Positions 43,499 through 53,047 are shown, counted from the first letter of the stretch. The stretch is 64,000 nt of DNA from Chloroflexota bacterium (GCA_026710825.1 JAPOQH010000047.1:39906-103905), one strand, 5' to 3'. Translations and numbers: made by a program. Notes: generated by a model from the sequence alone, not told the origin.

Positions 43499-44422
43499 TT
43501 GGCACGCTTCATTTTATTCAGGATCATCCAGGCCATCGCAACGCTGGTGGTGTTGAGCGCGGCCGTGTTCTTCGGCACCGACCTGACCGGCGACGCCGCT
43601 CTTGCCATGGCCCCTGGAGACGCGAAACCGTCGGAGATCGAGGCTATCCGCAAGAACCTGGGTCTGGACCGGCCCGTGGTGATACGGTATTTCGACTACC
43701 TCGGCGGCCTGTTCATCGGCGATTTCGGCAGGTCATACAACAAGCGCCAGCCGGCTTTTGACGTTGTCATGGAGCGGATTCCAAACACCATCCAACTGGC
43801 GATCAGCGCCCTGTTCATCGCGATAGCGATCGGAATCCCGTTAGGAATCTTATCGGCCGTAAAGCGGGACAGCTTTCTGGATAGACTTGGCAAATCGTTT
43901 GCCATCCTTGGCATGTCGATGCCCCAATTCTGGCTGGCGATCATCCTGATGTGGATCTTCGCCGTGGAATTTCGGTTGCTGCCCACCTTCGGCAAGGACG
44001 GGCTGGATCCCCGGTACTTCATCATTCCAGCGTTCTCAATCGCCGTCTTCACCATGGCTGGGTTCATGCGCCTCACCCGCTCGGCCATGCTGGAAGTGCT
44101 GGACAGCGAGTACGTCAAATTCGCGCGCATCAAGGGCCTGGCTGAGCAGTTGGTGATCTTCAAGCACGCGCTGAAGAACGCTGTGATTCCGGTGCTCACG
44201 TTCGGCGGCATCAGCTTTGCCGGACTCCTCAATGGATCCATCGTGGTGGAGGTCATATTCTCGTGGCCCGGCCTGGGCCTCCTGATGCTCGAGGGTATCC
44301 GGACCAGGGACGTACCGATCATCGAAGCGACGATCCTCACCTCCGGTTTCCTCTACATCGTGATGTCCACCATTGTCGACGTTGTTTATGCTTATGTTGA
44401 CCCCCGGATCCGGTTCGGATAG
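43499..44422 (+). CDS. ABC transporter permease (DppB-like)
   Basis: A 307-residue permease of the dipeptide family with about six membrane helices. LARFILFRIIQAIATLVVLSAAVFF starts it; the EAA-type loop is around RSAMLEVLDSEYVKFARIKGLAEQ. TTG 43499 with GGGGAGG 8 bases upstream is preferred. It is the inner-membrane partner of the family-5 binding protein. Confidence 0.92.
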   Translation: MARFILFRIIQAIATLVVLSAAVFFGTDLTGDAALAMAPGDAKPSEIEAIRKNLGLDRPVVIRYFDYLGGLFIGDFGRSYNKRQPAFDVVMERIPNTIQLAISALFIAIAIGIPLGILSAVKRDSFLDRLGKSFAILGMSMPQFWLAIILMWIFAVEFRLLPTFGKDGLDPRYFIIPAFSIAVFTMAGFMRLTRSAMLEVLDSEYVKFARIKGLAEQLVIFKHALKNAVIPVLTFGGISFAGLLNGSIVVEVIFSWPGLGLLMLEGIRTRDVPIIEATILTSGFLYIVMSTIVDVVYAYVDPRIRFG

Positions 44423-44458
44423 GGACAACACCGTCACCGGCCCCAGGAGCTTATCACC

Positions 44459-45349
44459 TTGGCAACGCAAGACCTGGCAACCCCACTGCCACAGGCAAAC
44501 GCGCCCACCCGAGCCTGGCAAAAGGCCCGGGAGCTAAAACTGCCGTGGATCCCCATTTTCATACTCGTGGTGCTCATGGTTGCGGCCATATTCGCACCGC
44601 TGCTGGCTCCCCATGACCCGCAACAGTTGAACAAGCGCGACCGGGAGGTGCCGCCGTTCGAGAGCACAAAGTTCCTGCTGGGCACCGACAAGTCCGGCAA
44701 GGACATCCTGAGCCGGCTGATCTACGGCGCGCGCACCTCGGTGTTCATCAGCCTGGTGGCGCTGGGCACCGGCGCCGTGGTCGGCAGCGCCCTCGGCGTG
44801 ATGTCCGGCTACTTCGGAGGCCGCGTCGACATCGTGGTGATGCGCCTGGTGGACGCGGTGCTGGGATTCCCAACCGTGCTGTTAGCGCTCATCATCGTTG
44901 CCATCGCCGGCGGCGCCGGCATCGGCAACGTGATTTTGGCCGTAGCGGCAACGGTGTGGGCCAGATTCGCGCGGCAGGCCCGGGGCGAGGTGCTGAGCAT
45001 CAAGGAACGTGACTTCGTTACGCTGGCCATCGTTGCCGGGGTATCCGCTCCGGTGATCATGTGGCGACACATTTTCCCCAACGTCATTAATACGGTGCTC
45101 ATCGTCATTAGCCTGCTGGTCGGCCAGACCATTCTCCTCGAGGCGTCGCTGAGCTTCCTGGGTGTCGGCGTGCCGCCGGGAGACCCGGCCTGGGGCATCA
45201 TGGTGTCGGAGGGTCGGGACCAGATCTTTGAAATCTGGTGGCTGGCGCTGTTCCCCGGCCTCGCCATCACAATCGTGGTGATGGCCATGAACTTCTTCGG
45301 AGACTGGCTCCGGGATACCCTGGACCCACGCCTGAGACGCACACGGTAG
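44459..45349 (+). CDS. ABC transporter permease (DppC-like)
   Basis: A 296-residue permease. LAPHDPQQLNKRDREVPPFESTKFLLGTDKSGKDILSRLIYGARTS is the DppC/OppC hallmark, and EVLSIKERDFVTLAIVAGVS is the EAA loop. TTG 44459 with AGGAG 10 bases upstream. No ATP-binding subunit gene follows; the ATPase must be encoded elsewhere. Confidence 0.93.
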   Translation: MATQDLATPLPQANAPTRAWQKARELKLPWIPIFILVVLMVAAIFAPLLAPHDPQQLNKRDREVPPFESTKFLLGTDKSGKDILSRLIYGARTSVFISLVALGTGAVVGSALGVMSGYFGGRVDIVVMRLVDAVLGFPTVLLALIIVAIAGGAGIGNVILAVAATVWARFARQARGEVLSIKERDFVTLAIVAGVSAPVIMWRHIFPNVINTVLIVISLLVGQTILLEASLSFLGVGVPPGDPAWGIMVSEGRDQIFEIWWLALFPGLAITIVVMAMNFFGDWLRDTLDPRLRRTR

Positions 45350-45370
45350 GTACCGAACACGGGAAATACA

Positions 45371-45392
45371 GGGACGGGCAAGTGCCCGTCCC
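45371..45392. terminator. Palindromic terminator-like element
   Basis: GGGACGGGCA (45371-45380) and its reverse complement TGCCCGTCCC (45383-45392) pair with a short centre. It follows the second permease gene. Confidence 0.65.
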
Positions 45393-45407
45393 ATGTAATG
45401 GATGGTA

Positions 45408-45436
45408 TTGACAGCCGTTCCTTCCGGCGATACGAT
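45408..45436 (+). promoter_or_regulatory. Promoter of the DUF1800/DUF1501 operon
   Basis: TTGACA (45408-45413) and TACGAT (45431-45436) are 17 bases apart, about 140 bases before the DUF1800 start. Confidence 0.5.
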
Positions 45437-45576
45437 TATAAACTGATAACGGTTCCGCAGATTTTTCGTGCGGGATAAGCGCGCGGATATTGCGGAGACG
45501 AGGTTCGTGCGCTATATTTTTTGCATCGCAAATTGCCCTTGACGGGCTGAAAAACAGGAACAAAAAGGAGGAAACA

Positions 45577-47001
45577 ATGGCAGGAAGCAATGACGTCGCA
45601 TTGATGGCTCACCTTCTCCGCCGCGCGGGCTTCAGCGCCAGCCGCGACGAGATCGAAGCCGCTGCTGCGAGAGGCTACGACACAGTGGTGGAAGAACTGC
45701 TCAATCCAGGCGAATCTTCCGGTGTGGAAGACGACCTGATGCTGCGGTATCACCCCACCTACAACCACGCCGGCGCCATCGAAATCAACATCCAGAACTG
45801 GGTGTACCGGATGGTGAACACGGAGTACCAGCTCAAGGAAAAGATTGCGCTGTTCTGGCACATGATCTTCTGCGCCGGCCACTCCAAGATCGACTCCGGC
45901 GAAGAAATGGGCCTGATGATCCAGATGTTCCGCGATCAGGGCATGGGCAACTTCCGGGACCTGCTGATGAAATTGTCCACCAGTCCCGCCATGGTCTACT
46001 ACCTGGACAACTGCGAGAGCCACAAGACCAACATCAACGAGAACTACGGCCGCGAACTGCTGGAACTGTTCTCCATGGGCGTTGGCATGAACGAAGACTT
46101 CAACTACAGCGAGGATGACGTAAAGGCCTGCGCCCGCGCGTTCACCGGCTGGAACATCGCGCCCCCGTACCCTCCGTTCCCCTACGGCCGCAGCCCTTGG
46201 GAATTCCGGTACGACCCGGCCGACCACGACGACGATGAGAAGACCTTCCTCGGAAATACCGGCAACTGGAACGGCGATGACATCCTCGAAATGATCGCCG
46301 CAAACAGGGCCACCGCCCGGTTCATCTCCCGCCACATGTACAACTTCTTCGTCGCCGACGAGGTCCCGGTCCCCAGCTGGCGCCAGACTCCCCCGAAGGA
46401 CGAAGGCTTGCTGGAAGATCTGGAGCAGGCGTACTTCGACAGCGGCTACAACATCACCGCGATGCTGAACACGCTGTTCAACTCCGACTCTTTCAAGAAC
46501 GCCCAGTACGCCAAGGTCAAGAACCCGGCCGAGATGGTGGCAGGCACCCTGCGCATGGTCGGCGACCACCGCGGCGAGATCAAGCCCGGCATGTTCGAAC
46601 TGAGCCAGGAGCCCAAGTACATGGGCATGGACCTCATGAACCCGCCGACCGTTGAAGGCTGGCACACCGGCCACGAGTGGATCGACTCCGGCACCCTGGT
46701 CGAGCGCATCAACTTCGCCGCCGACTACCTCGGCCGCACCGATCTCCCCGGCGTCCAGAGCATGATCTCCAAGCTCATGGCCCAGGGCGACAACCTGAGC
46801 CCCGAGCAGTTCGTGGACTCCTGCGCCGACCTGGTTGGCTGCCTGAACCTCACCGAGGACACCCGCGATCAGCTGATTACCCACGCTGGCCGCAGTGGCA
46901 ACCTGACCCACGGCTCCGACGCCGAGCGCGCCGAGTTCGAGCGCCGGTCCGGCGAGATGTTCCAGATCATCGCCTCCACCTCGGAGTTCCAGTTCGAGTA
47001 A
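45577..47001 (+). CDS. DUF1800 family protein
   Basis: A 474-residue protein. MAHLLRRAGFSASRDEIEAAAARGYD, KIALFWHMIFCAGHSKI, NYGRELLELFSMGV, ARAFTGWNI and GWHTGHEWIDSGTLVERINF are DUF1800 hallmarks. AAGGAGG is 6 bases before ATG 45577. DUF1800 members are usually exported and paired with DUF1501 proteins, as here, but this one has no signal peptide. Function is unknown. Confidence 0.9.
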   Translation: MAGSNDVALMAHLLRRAGFSASRDEIEAAAARGYDTVVEELLNPGESSGVEDDLMLRYHPTYNHAGAIEINIQNWVYRMVNTEYQLKEKIALFWHMIFCAGHSKIDSGEEMGLMIQMFRDQGMGNFRDLLMKLSTSPAMVYYLDNCESHKTNINENYGRELLELFSMGVGMNEDFNYSEDDVKACARAFTGWNIAPPYPPFPYGRSPWEFRYDPADHDDDEKTFLGNTGNWNGDDILEMIAANRATARFISRHMYNFFVADEVPVPSWRQTPPKDEGLLEDLEQAYFDSGYNITAMLNTLFNSDSFKNAQYAKVKNPAEMVAGTLRMVGDHRGEIKPGMFELSQEPKYMGMDLMNPPTVEGWHTGHEWIDSGTLVERINFAADYLGRTDLPGVQSMISKLMAQGDNLSPEQFVDSCADLVGCLNLTEDTRDQLITHAGRSGNLTHGSDAERAEFERRSGEMFQIIASTSEFQFE

Positions 47002-47099
47002 TTCGGAAAGCAACCACACGGTCAGGAGCGCCAACCCCTGAACCTCAGCCTCCTGGCCGTCCAACAAGAGATAAAGCAAGTACAACGGAGGACTATCAA

Positions 47100-48239
47100 A
47101 TGGTCTCTACCAACAAAGACAACGTTCTGGTGGTGCTTTCCCTCTCCGGCGGGAACGACGGCCTGAACACTGTCATTCCTTTCAACGACGGCCACTACCG
47201 CGACTATCGCCCCGCGTTGGGCGTGCCCGCCGAGGCAGTCCTGGACCTGAACGGCGAGATCGGCCTGCACCCCACCATGGGTCCCCTCAAGAAGTACTGG
47301 GACGAGGGCAAGCTCGCTATCTTCCTGGGCATCGGCTACGCCAACCCGTCCTACAGCCACTTCCGCAGCATGGACATCTGGCACACCTGTGAGCCGGACA
47401 CCATCGGCACCGAAGGCTGGCTGGGCCAGGTCATCAAGGAACTGGACCCGAACAACGAAGGCCAGGGAATCACCGGCGTTAACTTCGGCCGCGGACTTCC
47501 CCGCGCCCTCGCCAAGGAAGGCGTCCCGGTCGCCTCTGTCGGCAACCTCGAGACCTACGGTCTGCTCACCGGCATCGAGGGTGAAGACCAGCGCGCCGAG
47601 GCTCTGGACCTCTTCAGCAAGATCTACGCGCCCACCGTGGGCCAGGGCTTCGTGAACGACTACCTGCGCTCCACCGGGACCTACGCCCGCATCGGCGCCG
47701 ACATCCTGGCCACCGCGCCGCCGAAGTACACCTCCAACGTGGAGTACTCCGCGACCACCGTCGGCCAGTACATGAAGAACATCGCGCAGACCTACCTGGC
47801 TGACCTGGGCACCCGCGTGCTGTTCACCACCAGCCCCTACAACGGCTTCGACACCCACGCCAACCAGGCGTCCGACCACGCTCGCCTGTGGACCGACGTG
47901 TCCGCCAACGTTGACACCTTCGTCTCCGACCTGCGGGACCATGACGCCAGCGACAACGTCATCACGTTCATGTTCTCCGAGTTCGGACGCCGCGTGGCTG
48001 ACAACGGCTCCGGCACCGACCACGGCGCAGGGTCCGTTGCCTTCGCAGTCGGCGAAAAGGTCAAGGGCGGCATCTACGGCACGTATCCGTCCCTCGAGCC
48101 CGGCGCACAGGAAGAGGGCGGCAACCTCCGGTCCAACATGGACTTCCGCCAGGTTTACGCCACCATCCTGGAAGACTGGATGGGCCTGGACTCCAACCCC
48201 ATCAACCGCGGCGTCTTCGAGAAGGTCCCCTTCCTGTAG
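47100..48239 (+). CDS. DUF1501 family protein
   Basis: A 379-residue sulfatase/phosphatase-fold protein. VLVVLSLSGGNDGLNTVIPF, HPTMGPLKKYWDEGKLAIFLGIGY, HFRSMDIWHT and MFSEFGRRVADNGSGTDHGAGSVAF are the family signatures. Most DUF1501 proteins start with a twin-arginine signal; here the domain begins at residue 8. GGAGG precedes ATG 47100. It follows DUF1800 by 99 bases. Confidence 0.9.
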   Translation: MVSTNKDNVLVVLSLSGGNDGLNTVIPFNDGHYRDYRPALGVPAEAVLDLNGEIGLHPTMGPLKKYWDEGKLAIFLGIGYANPSYSHFRSMDIWHTCEPDTIGTEGWLGQVIKELDPNNEGQGITGVNFGRGLPRALAKEGVPVASVGNLETYGLLTGIEGEDQRAEALDLFSKIYAPTVGQGFVNDYLRSTGTYARIGADILATAPPKYTSNVEYSATTVGQYMKNIAQTYLADLGTRVLFTTSPYNGFDTHANQASDHARLWTDVSANVDTFVSDLRDHDASDNVITFMFSEFGRRVADNGSGTDHGAGSVAFAVGEKVKGGIYGTYPSLEPGAQEEGGNLRSNMDFRQVYATILEDWMGLDSNPINRGVFEKVPFL

Positions 48240-48329
48240 GCCTGCTGAACGAAAATTCGGCCATAGCGGATCGCCGTCAGGGCGGTCCGACTGTGGCCCT
48301 CCGATTGACGATCAAAGAGAGGGAAGTCT

Positions 48330-49334
48330 ATGAGTACCCACCTATTCGGTCTCGTGGACACTGCTTTCACGTATAGCCATTCCATCGGGCGCAACGAGTT
48401 CAACGGAACCGGCCTGCGCAACCCCATGGACCTGGCTATCGACGACGAAGGCAAGGTCTACGTGGTCAACCGCTCCTACGAAAACCGTCCCGACGGTGTG
48501 CGCGTTTCCATCGTCACCATGGACGAGGACTTCGTAGGCGAGTTCAGCCAGTTCGGCGAGGCCCCTGGCGACCTTTATTGGCCCACCGCCTGCGCGTTGG
48601 ACGGCGAAGGCAACCTTTACGTTGCTGACGAGTGGCTCAACCGCATCACCATCTTCGACGGCGACGGCGAGTACCTCAGCCACTGGGGCACCGGCGGCGA
48701 CGGCGAAGGCCAGTTCAACGGTCCCTCCGGCATCGCCATCGACGGCGACACCATGTGGATCGTCGACAGCCGCAACAACCGCATCCAGAGCTACGGCCTG
48801 GATGGAACGTTCAAGAGCCAGTTCGGCGCCTCGGGCTCCGGCGATGGCCAGATGAACCTTCCGTGGGGCATCTGCATCGACAAGGACGGCCTGATCTACG
48901 TGGCCGACTGGCGCAACGACCGCATCCAGGTATTCACCCAGGGCGGCGAGTGGCAGGCCAGCTACGGAACCAGCGGAAACGGCCCCGGCCAGTTCAAGCG
49001 TCCCAACGCCGTGTTCGTCGACAACGATGGCGACATCTACGTCTGCGACCGCGAGAACGACCGCGTGCAGATCCTGGCTCCCGACGGACGGTTCCGCGCC
49101 CAGTTGAAGGGCGACCACCAGATCTCCGGCTGGGGCAAGAGCAAGCTGAACTCGAACCCCGACATGATCCGCCAGCGGACCATGGCCATCACCCATGATG
49201 GCGGCGATTTCGAGAAGGCATTCTCCAACCCGTGCGCCATTCGCGTGACGGGAGACGGTCAGATCGCGGTCCTCGACCACACCCGTGGCCGGATCCAGGT
49301 CTACCAGAAGCAAAAGGATCCCGTCCTGCTGTAA
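48330..49334 (+). CDS. NHL-repeat beta-propeller protein
   Basis: A 334-residue protein with about five to six NHL repeats, each with the pattern GEGNLYVADEWLNRITIFDGDGEYL...FNGPSGIAIDG. Such propellers bind protein, RNA or carbohydrate, or may act enzymatically. No signal peptide. Third gene of the DUF1800-DUF1501 operon. The palindromic repeat follows. Confidence 0.85.
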   Translation: MSTHLFGLVDTAFTYSHSIGRNEFNGTGLRNPMDLAIDDEGKVYVVNRSYENRPDGVRVSIVTMDEDFVGEFSQFGEAPGDLYWPTACALDGEGNLYVADEWLNRITIFDGDGEYLSHWGTGGDGEGQFNGPSGIAIDGDTMWIVDSRNNRIQSYGLDGTFKSQFGASGSGDGQMNLPWGICIDKDGLIYVADWRNDRIQVFTQGGEWQASYGTSGNGPGQFKRPNAVFVDNDGDIYVCDRENDRVQILAPDGRFRAQLKGDHQISGWGKSKLNSNPDMIRQRTMAITHDGGDFEKAFSNPCAIRVTGDGQIAVLDHTRGRIQVYQKQKDPVLL

Positions 49335-49358
49335 AAAGCGGACCGAGCCTTGCCCAAA

Positions 49359-49386
49359 GTAGGGGCGGATGATTATCCGCCCCTAT
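49359..49386. repeat. 28-bp palindromic intergenic repeat, copy 4
   Basis: GTAGGGGCGGAT and ATCCGCCCCTAT flank GATT; the T/A changes are compensated in both arms, keeping the stem. It is followed by GTTTTT and can terminate the NHL operon; convergent genes meet here. Confidence 0.88.
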
Positions 49387-49434
49387 GTTTTTCCCTTCAC
49401 CCGCGGGTTCCAAACTCTCGCGCTGCGCATATGC

Positions 49435-49794
49435 CTATTCGGCATCCTCCGGCCCCTTGGGCATCCCGGCGTCGATCCACGCCGCAACTTCGGCGGCCTC
49501 GGCGCGCGACAGGAACGGCCCCCGCAGCGGCATCCGTCCAAACGTGCCGCACCCCAGCCGCAGAGAGCGCACCAGGTGCGTTTCCGCCCCCGGCTTGCCC
49601 GGTTCAATGGACGGATAGCCATTGAGCACCGACGCAGCCAGTTCTTCGGGCGTTTCCCACCAGTATTCGTGGATTCCAGGATATGGCTGTCGCCCATGCC
49701 GTTCTATCCACCGGTCCATGATGGTGTCGAGCAGTTCTTTCACTCGAGGCCAATATACGGGAGCGGTTTCGTTGGGGTTAGCGTCGGTGGTCAT
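49435..49794 (-). CDS. Hypothetical protein with cytochrome-like C-terminal segment
   Basis: A 119-residue protein. The C-terminal FLSRAEAAEVAAWIDAGMPKG resembles the last helix of c-type cytochrome domains, but no CxxCH is present. The middle part (YPGIHEYWWETPEELAASVLNGYP) is of unknown kind. ATG 49794 is preferred; the upstream extension is unconserved. It follows the MogA-like gene by 31 bases. Confidence 0.55.
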   Translation of the reverse strand: MTTDANPNETAPVYWPRVKELLDTIMDRWIERHGRQPYPGIHEYWWETPEELAASVLNGYPSIEPGKPGAETHLVRSLRLGCGTFGRMPLRGPFLSRAEAAEVAAWIDAGMPKGPEDAE

Positions 49795-49825
49795 CTTGCG
49801 GTGATCTCCATGTTGTTGATTGCTG

Positions 49826-50317
49826 TTAGCGGGGGTGCTCCTGCACCGACTCGCGCTGCAGCAACTCCAGCGCATGCGGCAAAACGGGCAGGACGACATC
49901 CAGGCACTCACCGACTCCCCGGGGGCTCCCGGGAAGGGTGATGATCAGCGTGTAGCCCCGGATTCCCACCACTGAGCGACTGAGCATCGCCATTGGCGTG
50001 AACTGCAGTGTCTCGGCGCGCATCGCTTCCGCCATCCCGGGGACCTCCCGGTCCATCGCGCGGCGCGCTGCCTCCGGAGTGACATCCCGTCGACCCATGC
50101 CCGTGCCGCCAGTGGTCACAATCAGGTCAACCTCGCCCGAATCGGCCCATTCACTGATCCGTCCGGTTATCACGCCCGCATCGTCGGCGACGATTTCGTA
50201 GCGGACCTCCTCATATTCCGGCGGCGGCAACTTGTCTCGTATTGCCTGCCCCCCGGTATCCTCACGCTGCCCTTGGGCCCCGGACGTACTGACTGTGAGA
50301 ATGGCGAGTCGATGCAT
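49826..50317 (-). CDS. MogA/MoaB-type molybdenum cofactor protein
   Basis: A 163-residue protein of the MPT-binding family. MHRLAILTVSTSGAQGQREDTGG, LIVTTGGTGMGRRDVTPEA and LPGSPRGVGECLDVVLPVLPHALEL are the binding loops for molybdopterin adenylylation. No other moa/moe gene is in the window. ATG 50317 is the family start. Confidence 0.9.
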   Translation of the reverse strand: MHRLAILTVSTSGAQGQREDTGGQAIRDKLPPPEYEEVRYEIVADDAGVITGRISEWADSGEVDLIVTTGGTGMGRRDVTPEAARRAMDREVPGMAEAMRAETLQFTPMAMLSRSVVGIRGYTLIITLPGSPRGVGECLDVVLPVLPHALELLQRESVQEHPR

Positions 50318-50428
50318 GTTTGCGTTCGAAAATACCTGGATTCTGCTGGCGGCAATAATACCATACCGCCCCGCGCCACATTCGAATATAATGGCCGCCA
50401 ACAAACCGGATCCCACGAGAGGTACGTA

Positions 50429-51682
50429 ATGCTGGCGATAGTTGGTGGCAATCTCATTGACGGCACCGGATCACCGATGATCCAGGACGTGGCCGTTCTC
50501 ATTGATGGAGAGCGCATCATCGAGGTTGGGCCTCGGGCCTCCGTCCCAATCCCCGAAGGAACCGAGGTCATCGACGCTACCGGGCACACCATCATGCCCG
50601 GCCTCATCGACGTGCACGATCACCTGGCCTCTGGGGGTTACGGCCTCACCGGACGCTGGGGCATGGACGAACCGCTGTCCTTGCTCAGCATCCGCACCGC
50701 GCAGGTCATCGAGGACACGCTGGCCGCCGGCTACACCACCGTGCGCGACGCCGGCGGTCTGGATGCCGGCTACAAAATGGCCGTGGAGGAAGGGTTGATC
50801 AAGGGCCCCCGCCTGATCATTTCGGTCAACATCATGTCGCCCACGGGCGGGATTGAAGACAAGGTCAGCGGCAGCGGCCACCGCAAGGTCATCCTGGGAC
50901 ACGATCCGTTGTCTCCCGATGGCGTCGCCGACGGCGTTGATGGCGTTCGCGCCAAGGTCCGCGAGTTGGTCCGCTGCGGCGCAGACCAGATCAAGTTCGC
51001 CACCACCGGCGGAGCCTCCGGCCGCCCCGGCAACGGCCCGCTGGACCAGGCCTACGCGCTGGACGAAGCCAAGGCGCTGGTGGATGAGGCGGCGGCGCTG
51101 GGTCGCAGCACCCTGTGCCACGCGGTCGGCGGCACCGGCCTGCCCATCGCCATCCGGGCGGGCGCCGGATCCATCGAGCACGGCTGCTACCTGGCCACCG
51201 ATCCAGACATGCTCAAGATGATGGCCGACCAGGGCACATTCTTTACGCCCACATTCGAGGTGTACGACTTCCACAGCACCATCAGCGCGCCGCACATCAG
51301 GGTGCGAGCCCAGGCGCTGATGGATATCCACATCCAAAGCGTCGAACTGGCCATCAAGGAAGGCGTGCGCATCGTGGCCGGCACCGACGCCGGCGGCTTT
51401 GTCCACGGCGACAACGCCCGAGAGCTGGAGCTGATGGTGGAGAAAGGCATGAGCACGTCGCTGGCCATCCAGTCCGCCACCGGCTACGCGGCGGAATGCT
51501 GCGGCCTGGGCAAGGACGTCGGCACCATAGCGGCCGGCATGTTGGCCGACATACTGGTGGTGGATGGCGACCCGCTGCAGAACATATCCGTGCTCCGGGA
51601 CCGGGAACGCCTGCCCCTGATCATGAAGGGCGGCGAAGCCTATAAGAACCGCCTTCCAGTTCGGGAATTGCAGCCGGCCTAG
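50429..51682 (+). CDS. Imidazolonepropionase-like amidohydrolase
   Basis: A 417-residue amidohydrolase. IVGGNLIDGTGSP, MPGLIDVHDHLASGGYG (metal-binding HxH variant), KVRELVRCGADQIKFATTGGAS, LCHAVGGTG, SIEHGC and VAGTDAGGFVHGDNARELELM are in order. It belongs to the Xaa-Pro-dipeptidase/imidazolonepropionase-like subgroup with unknown substrate. ATG 50429 follows GAGAGG. Divergent from the MogA-like gene. Confidence 0.88.
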   Translation: MLAIVGGNLIDGTGSPMIQDVAVLIDGERIIEVGPRASVPIPEGTEVIDATGHTIMPGLIDVHDHLASGGYGLTGRWGMDEPLSLLSIRTAQVIEDTLAAGYTTVRDAGGLDAGYKMAVEEGLIKGPRLIISVNIMSPTGGIEDKVSGSGHRKVILGHDPLSPDGVADGVDGVRAKVRELVRCGADQIKFATTGGASGRPGNGPLDQAYALDEAKALVDEAAALGRSTLCHAVGGTGLPIAIRAGAGSIEHGCYLATDPDMLKMMADQGTFFTPTFEVYDFHSTISAPHIRVRAQALMDIHIQSVELAIKEGVRIVAGTDAGGFVHGDNARELELMVEKGMSTSLAIQSATGYAAECCGLGKDVGTIAAGMLADILVVDGDPLQNISVLRDRERLPLIMKGGEAYKNRLPVRELQPA

Positions 51683-51700
51683 ATCGGACGTAATGGCAGT

Positions 51701-51724
51701 GCAGGGGGATGAACTTCCCCCTGC
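51701..51724 (+). terminator. Hairpin between amidohydrolase and trmD
   Basis: GCAGGGGGA (51701-51709) and TCCCCCTGC (51716-51724) form a perfect 9-bp stem with a 6-base loop, no T-run. It may end the amidohydrolase transcript or shape the trmD leader. Because ATG 51709 lies inside it, the ATG at 51736 is the more likely trmD start. Confidence 0.5.
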
Positions 51725-51735
51725 CGTTCGGCAAG

Positions 51736-52494
51736 ATGCGTTTCCATGTGCTCACCCTGTTTCCCGACGCGTTCCGGATAATCACCCAGTACAGTATTAT
51801 CGGACGCGCCGTGGAAAACGGCCTGGTTTCCGTACAAGCGGCCGACATCCGGCAGTACACCACCGACCGGCACGGCACCGCCGATGATTATCAGTTCGGT
51901 GGCGGGCCCGGTATGGTCATGAAGCCCGAGCCCGTATTCGCCGCCGTCGGCGCGGCGCTCGATGACGTGCCCGGCGATGATCGCGAACGCACCCCAGTGG
52001 TCCTCACATCTCCCCAGGGACGTTTATTGGACCAGAAGTTGGTGGATGAGCTCGCGGCCGCCCCCGGCATGGTGATCATCTGCGGACACTACGCCGGCGT
52101 GGACGAGCGCATCCGTACCGGTCTGATCACCCACGAAATATCCATCGGCGACTACGTGCTGACCGGCGGCGAGTTGGCTGCCATGGTCATCATAGACGCC
52201 GTCTCCCGATTCGTTCCAGGCGTCGTCGGCTCCGAGGAAAACGTGCAGGAGGACAGCATCACGTCCGGCCTGTTGCAGCACCCTTTGTACACCCGTCCGG
52301 CCGAGTTCCTCGGCATGGAAACGCCGGATGTGCTGCGTTCCGGAAACCACGCCGAAATAGACCGTTGGCGGCGGCACAAATCCCTGGAGCGCACCCTGCA
52401 ATTCAGGCCGGATCTGCTGGAAACGGCGCCTTTGACCAACTCCGATCGCGCCTACCTCGCCAGCCTGGGCTGGGACGGCGGCCAAAATGCCTGA
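51736..52494 (+). CDS. trmD: tRNA (guanine-N1-)-methyltransferase
   Basis: A 252-residue TrmD, which makes m1G37 in tRNAs and prevents frameshifting. MRFHVLTLFPDAF, YQFGGGPGMVMKPEP, ICGHYAGVDERI and EISIGDYVLTGGELAAMV (the SAM-binding trefoil knot) are intact. The usual partners rpsP, rimM and rplS are not next to it; an acyl-CoA thioesterase overlaps its end by 8 bases instead. ATG 51709 is an alternative start. Confidence 0.96.
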   Translation: MRFHVLTLFPDAFRIITQYSIIGRAVENGLVSVQAADIRQYTTDRHGTADDYQFGGGPGMVMKPEPVFAAVGAALDDVPGDDRERTPVVLTSPQGRLLDQKLVDELAAAPGMVIICGHYAGVDERIRTGLITHEISIGDYVLTGGELAAMVIIDAVSRFVPGVVGSEENVQEDSITSGLLQHPLYTRPAEFLGMETPDVLRSGNHAEIDRWRRHKSLERTLQFRPDLLETAPLTNSDRAYLASLGWDGGQNA

Positions 52495-53014
52495 AACGGC
52501 AACCAACCGAGGCGATTATCGCTTCGGCGTGCCGGTGCGCGTGCGCTGGCAGGAGTGCGACGCCCAGGGCATCGCCTTCAACGGCAGCTACCTGGGTTGG
52601 CTGGAGGTCGCCCAGGCCGAATACTTCCGGAACCTGGGCTTCAGCATCTACCGGGTCGCTGCCGCCGGCTATTTCGACAGCGCGGTCGCCAAAATCACCA
52701 TCGAATACAAGGCGCCGGTCCGGGTGGACGAGATGCTGGACCTGCGGGCCCGGGTCGCGCGCATCGGCAACACCAGCCTCATCCTGGAGGTGGCCATCTT
52801 CCCCGAAGGCGAGGATCCGGATCGGGCGCCGTTGACGACCATCGAGTCCGTGTACGTAGGGTTTCACGCCGACACCGGCGGCACCAGGCCCGTTCCCGAT
52901 GCCATTCGCCAGTTGGTCCACGGATGGGAAACTGAGGGTGATATCCTGCCCCTGGCCAAATTCCCCGAACTCGCGGCGGCGCAGCAACCACCCGCGGATC
53001 CCCAGCAGAGTTGA
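52487..53014 (+). CDS. Hotdog-fold acyl-CoA thioesterase (4HBT type)
   Basis: A 175-residue thioesterase. VRWQECDAQGIAFNGSYLGWLEVAQAEYFR is the 4HBT signature with the catalytic Asp in ECDAQG. The substrate is unknown. It overlaps the end of trmD by 8 bases, so it is translated from the same message. Confidence 0.88.
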   Translation: MPETATNRGDYRFGVPVRVRWQECDAQGIAFNGSYLGWLEVAQAEYFRNLGFSIYRVAAAGYFDSAVAKITIEYKAPVRVDEMLDLRARVARIGNTSLILEVAIFPEGEDPDRAPLTTIESVYVGFHADTGGTRPVPDAIRQLVHGWETEGDILPLAKFPELAAAQQPPADPQQS

Positions 53015-53047
53015 TCACGGTACGACCCAACACATTGAGGTGCCCAA

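Noticed and set aside
46677..47099. N-terminal extension of the DUF1501 protein
   Set aside because: It overlaps the DUF1800 gene in another frame and has biased composition; ATG 47100 has GGAGG upstream.
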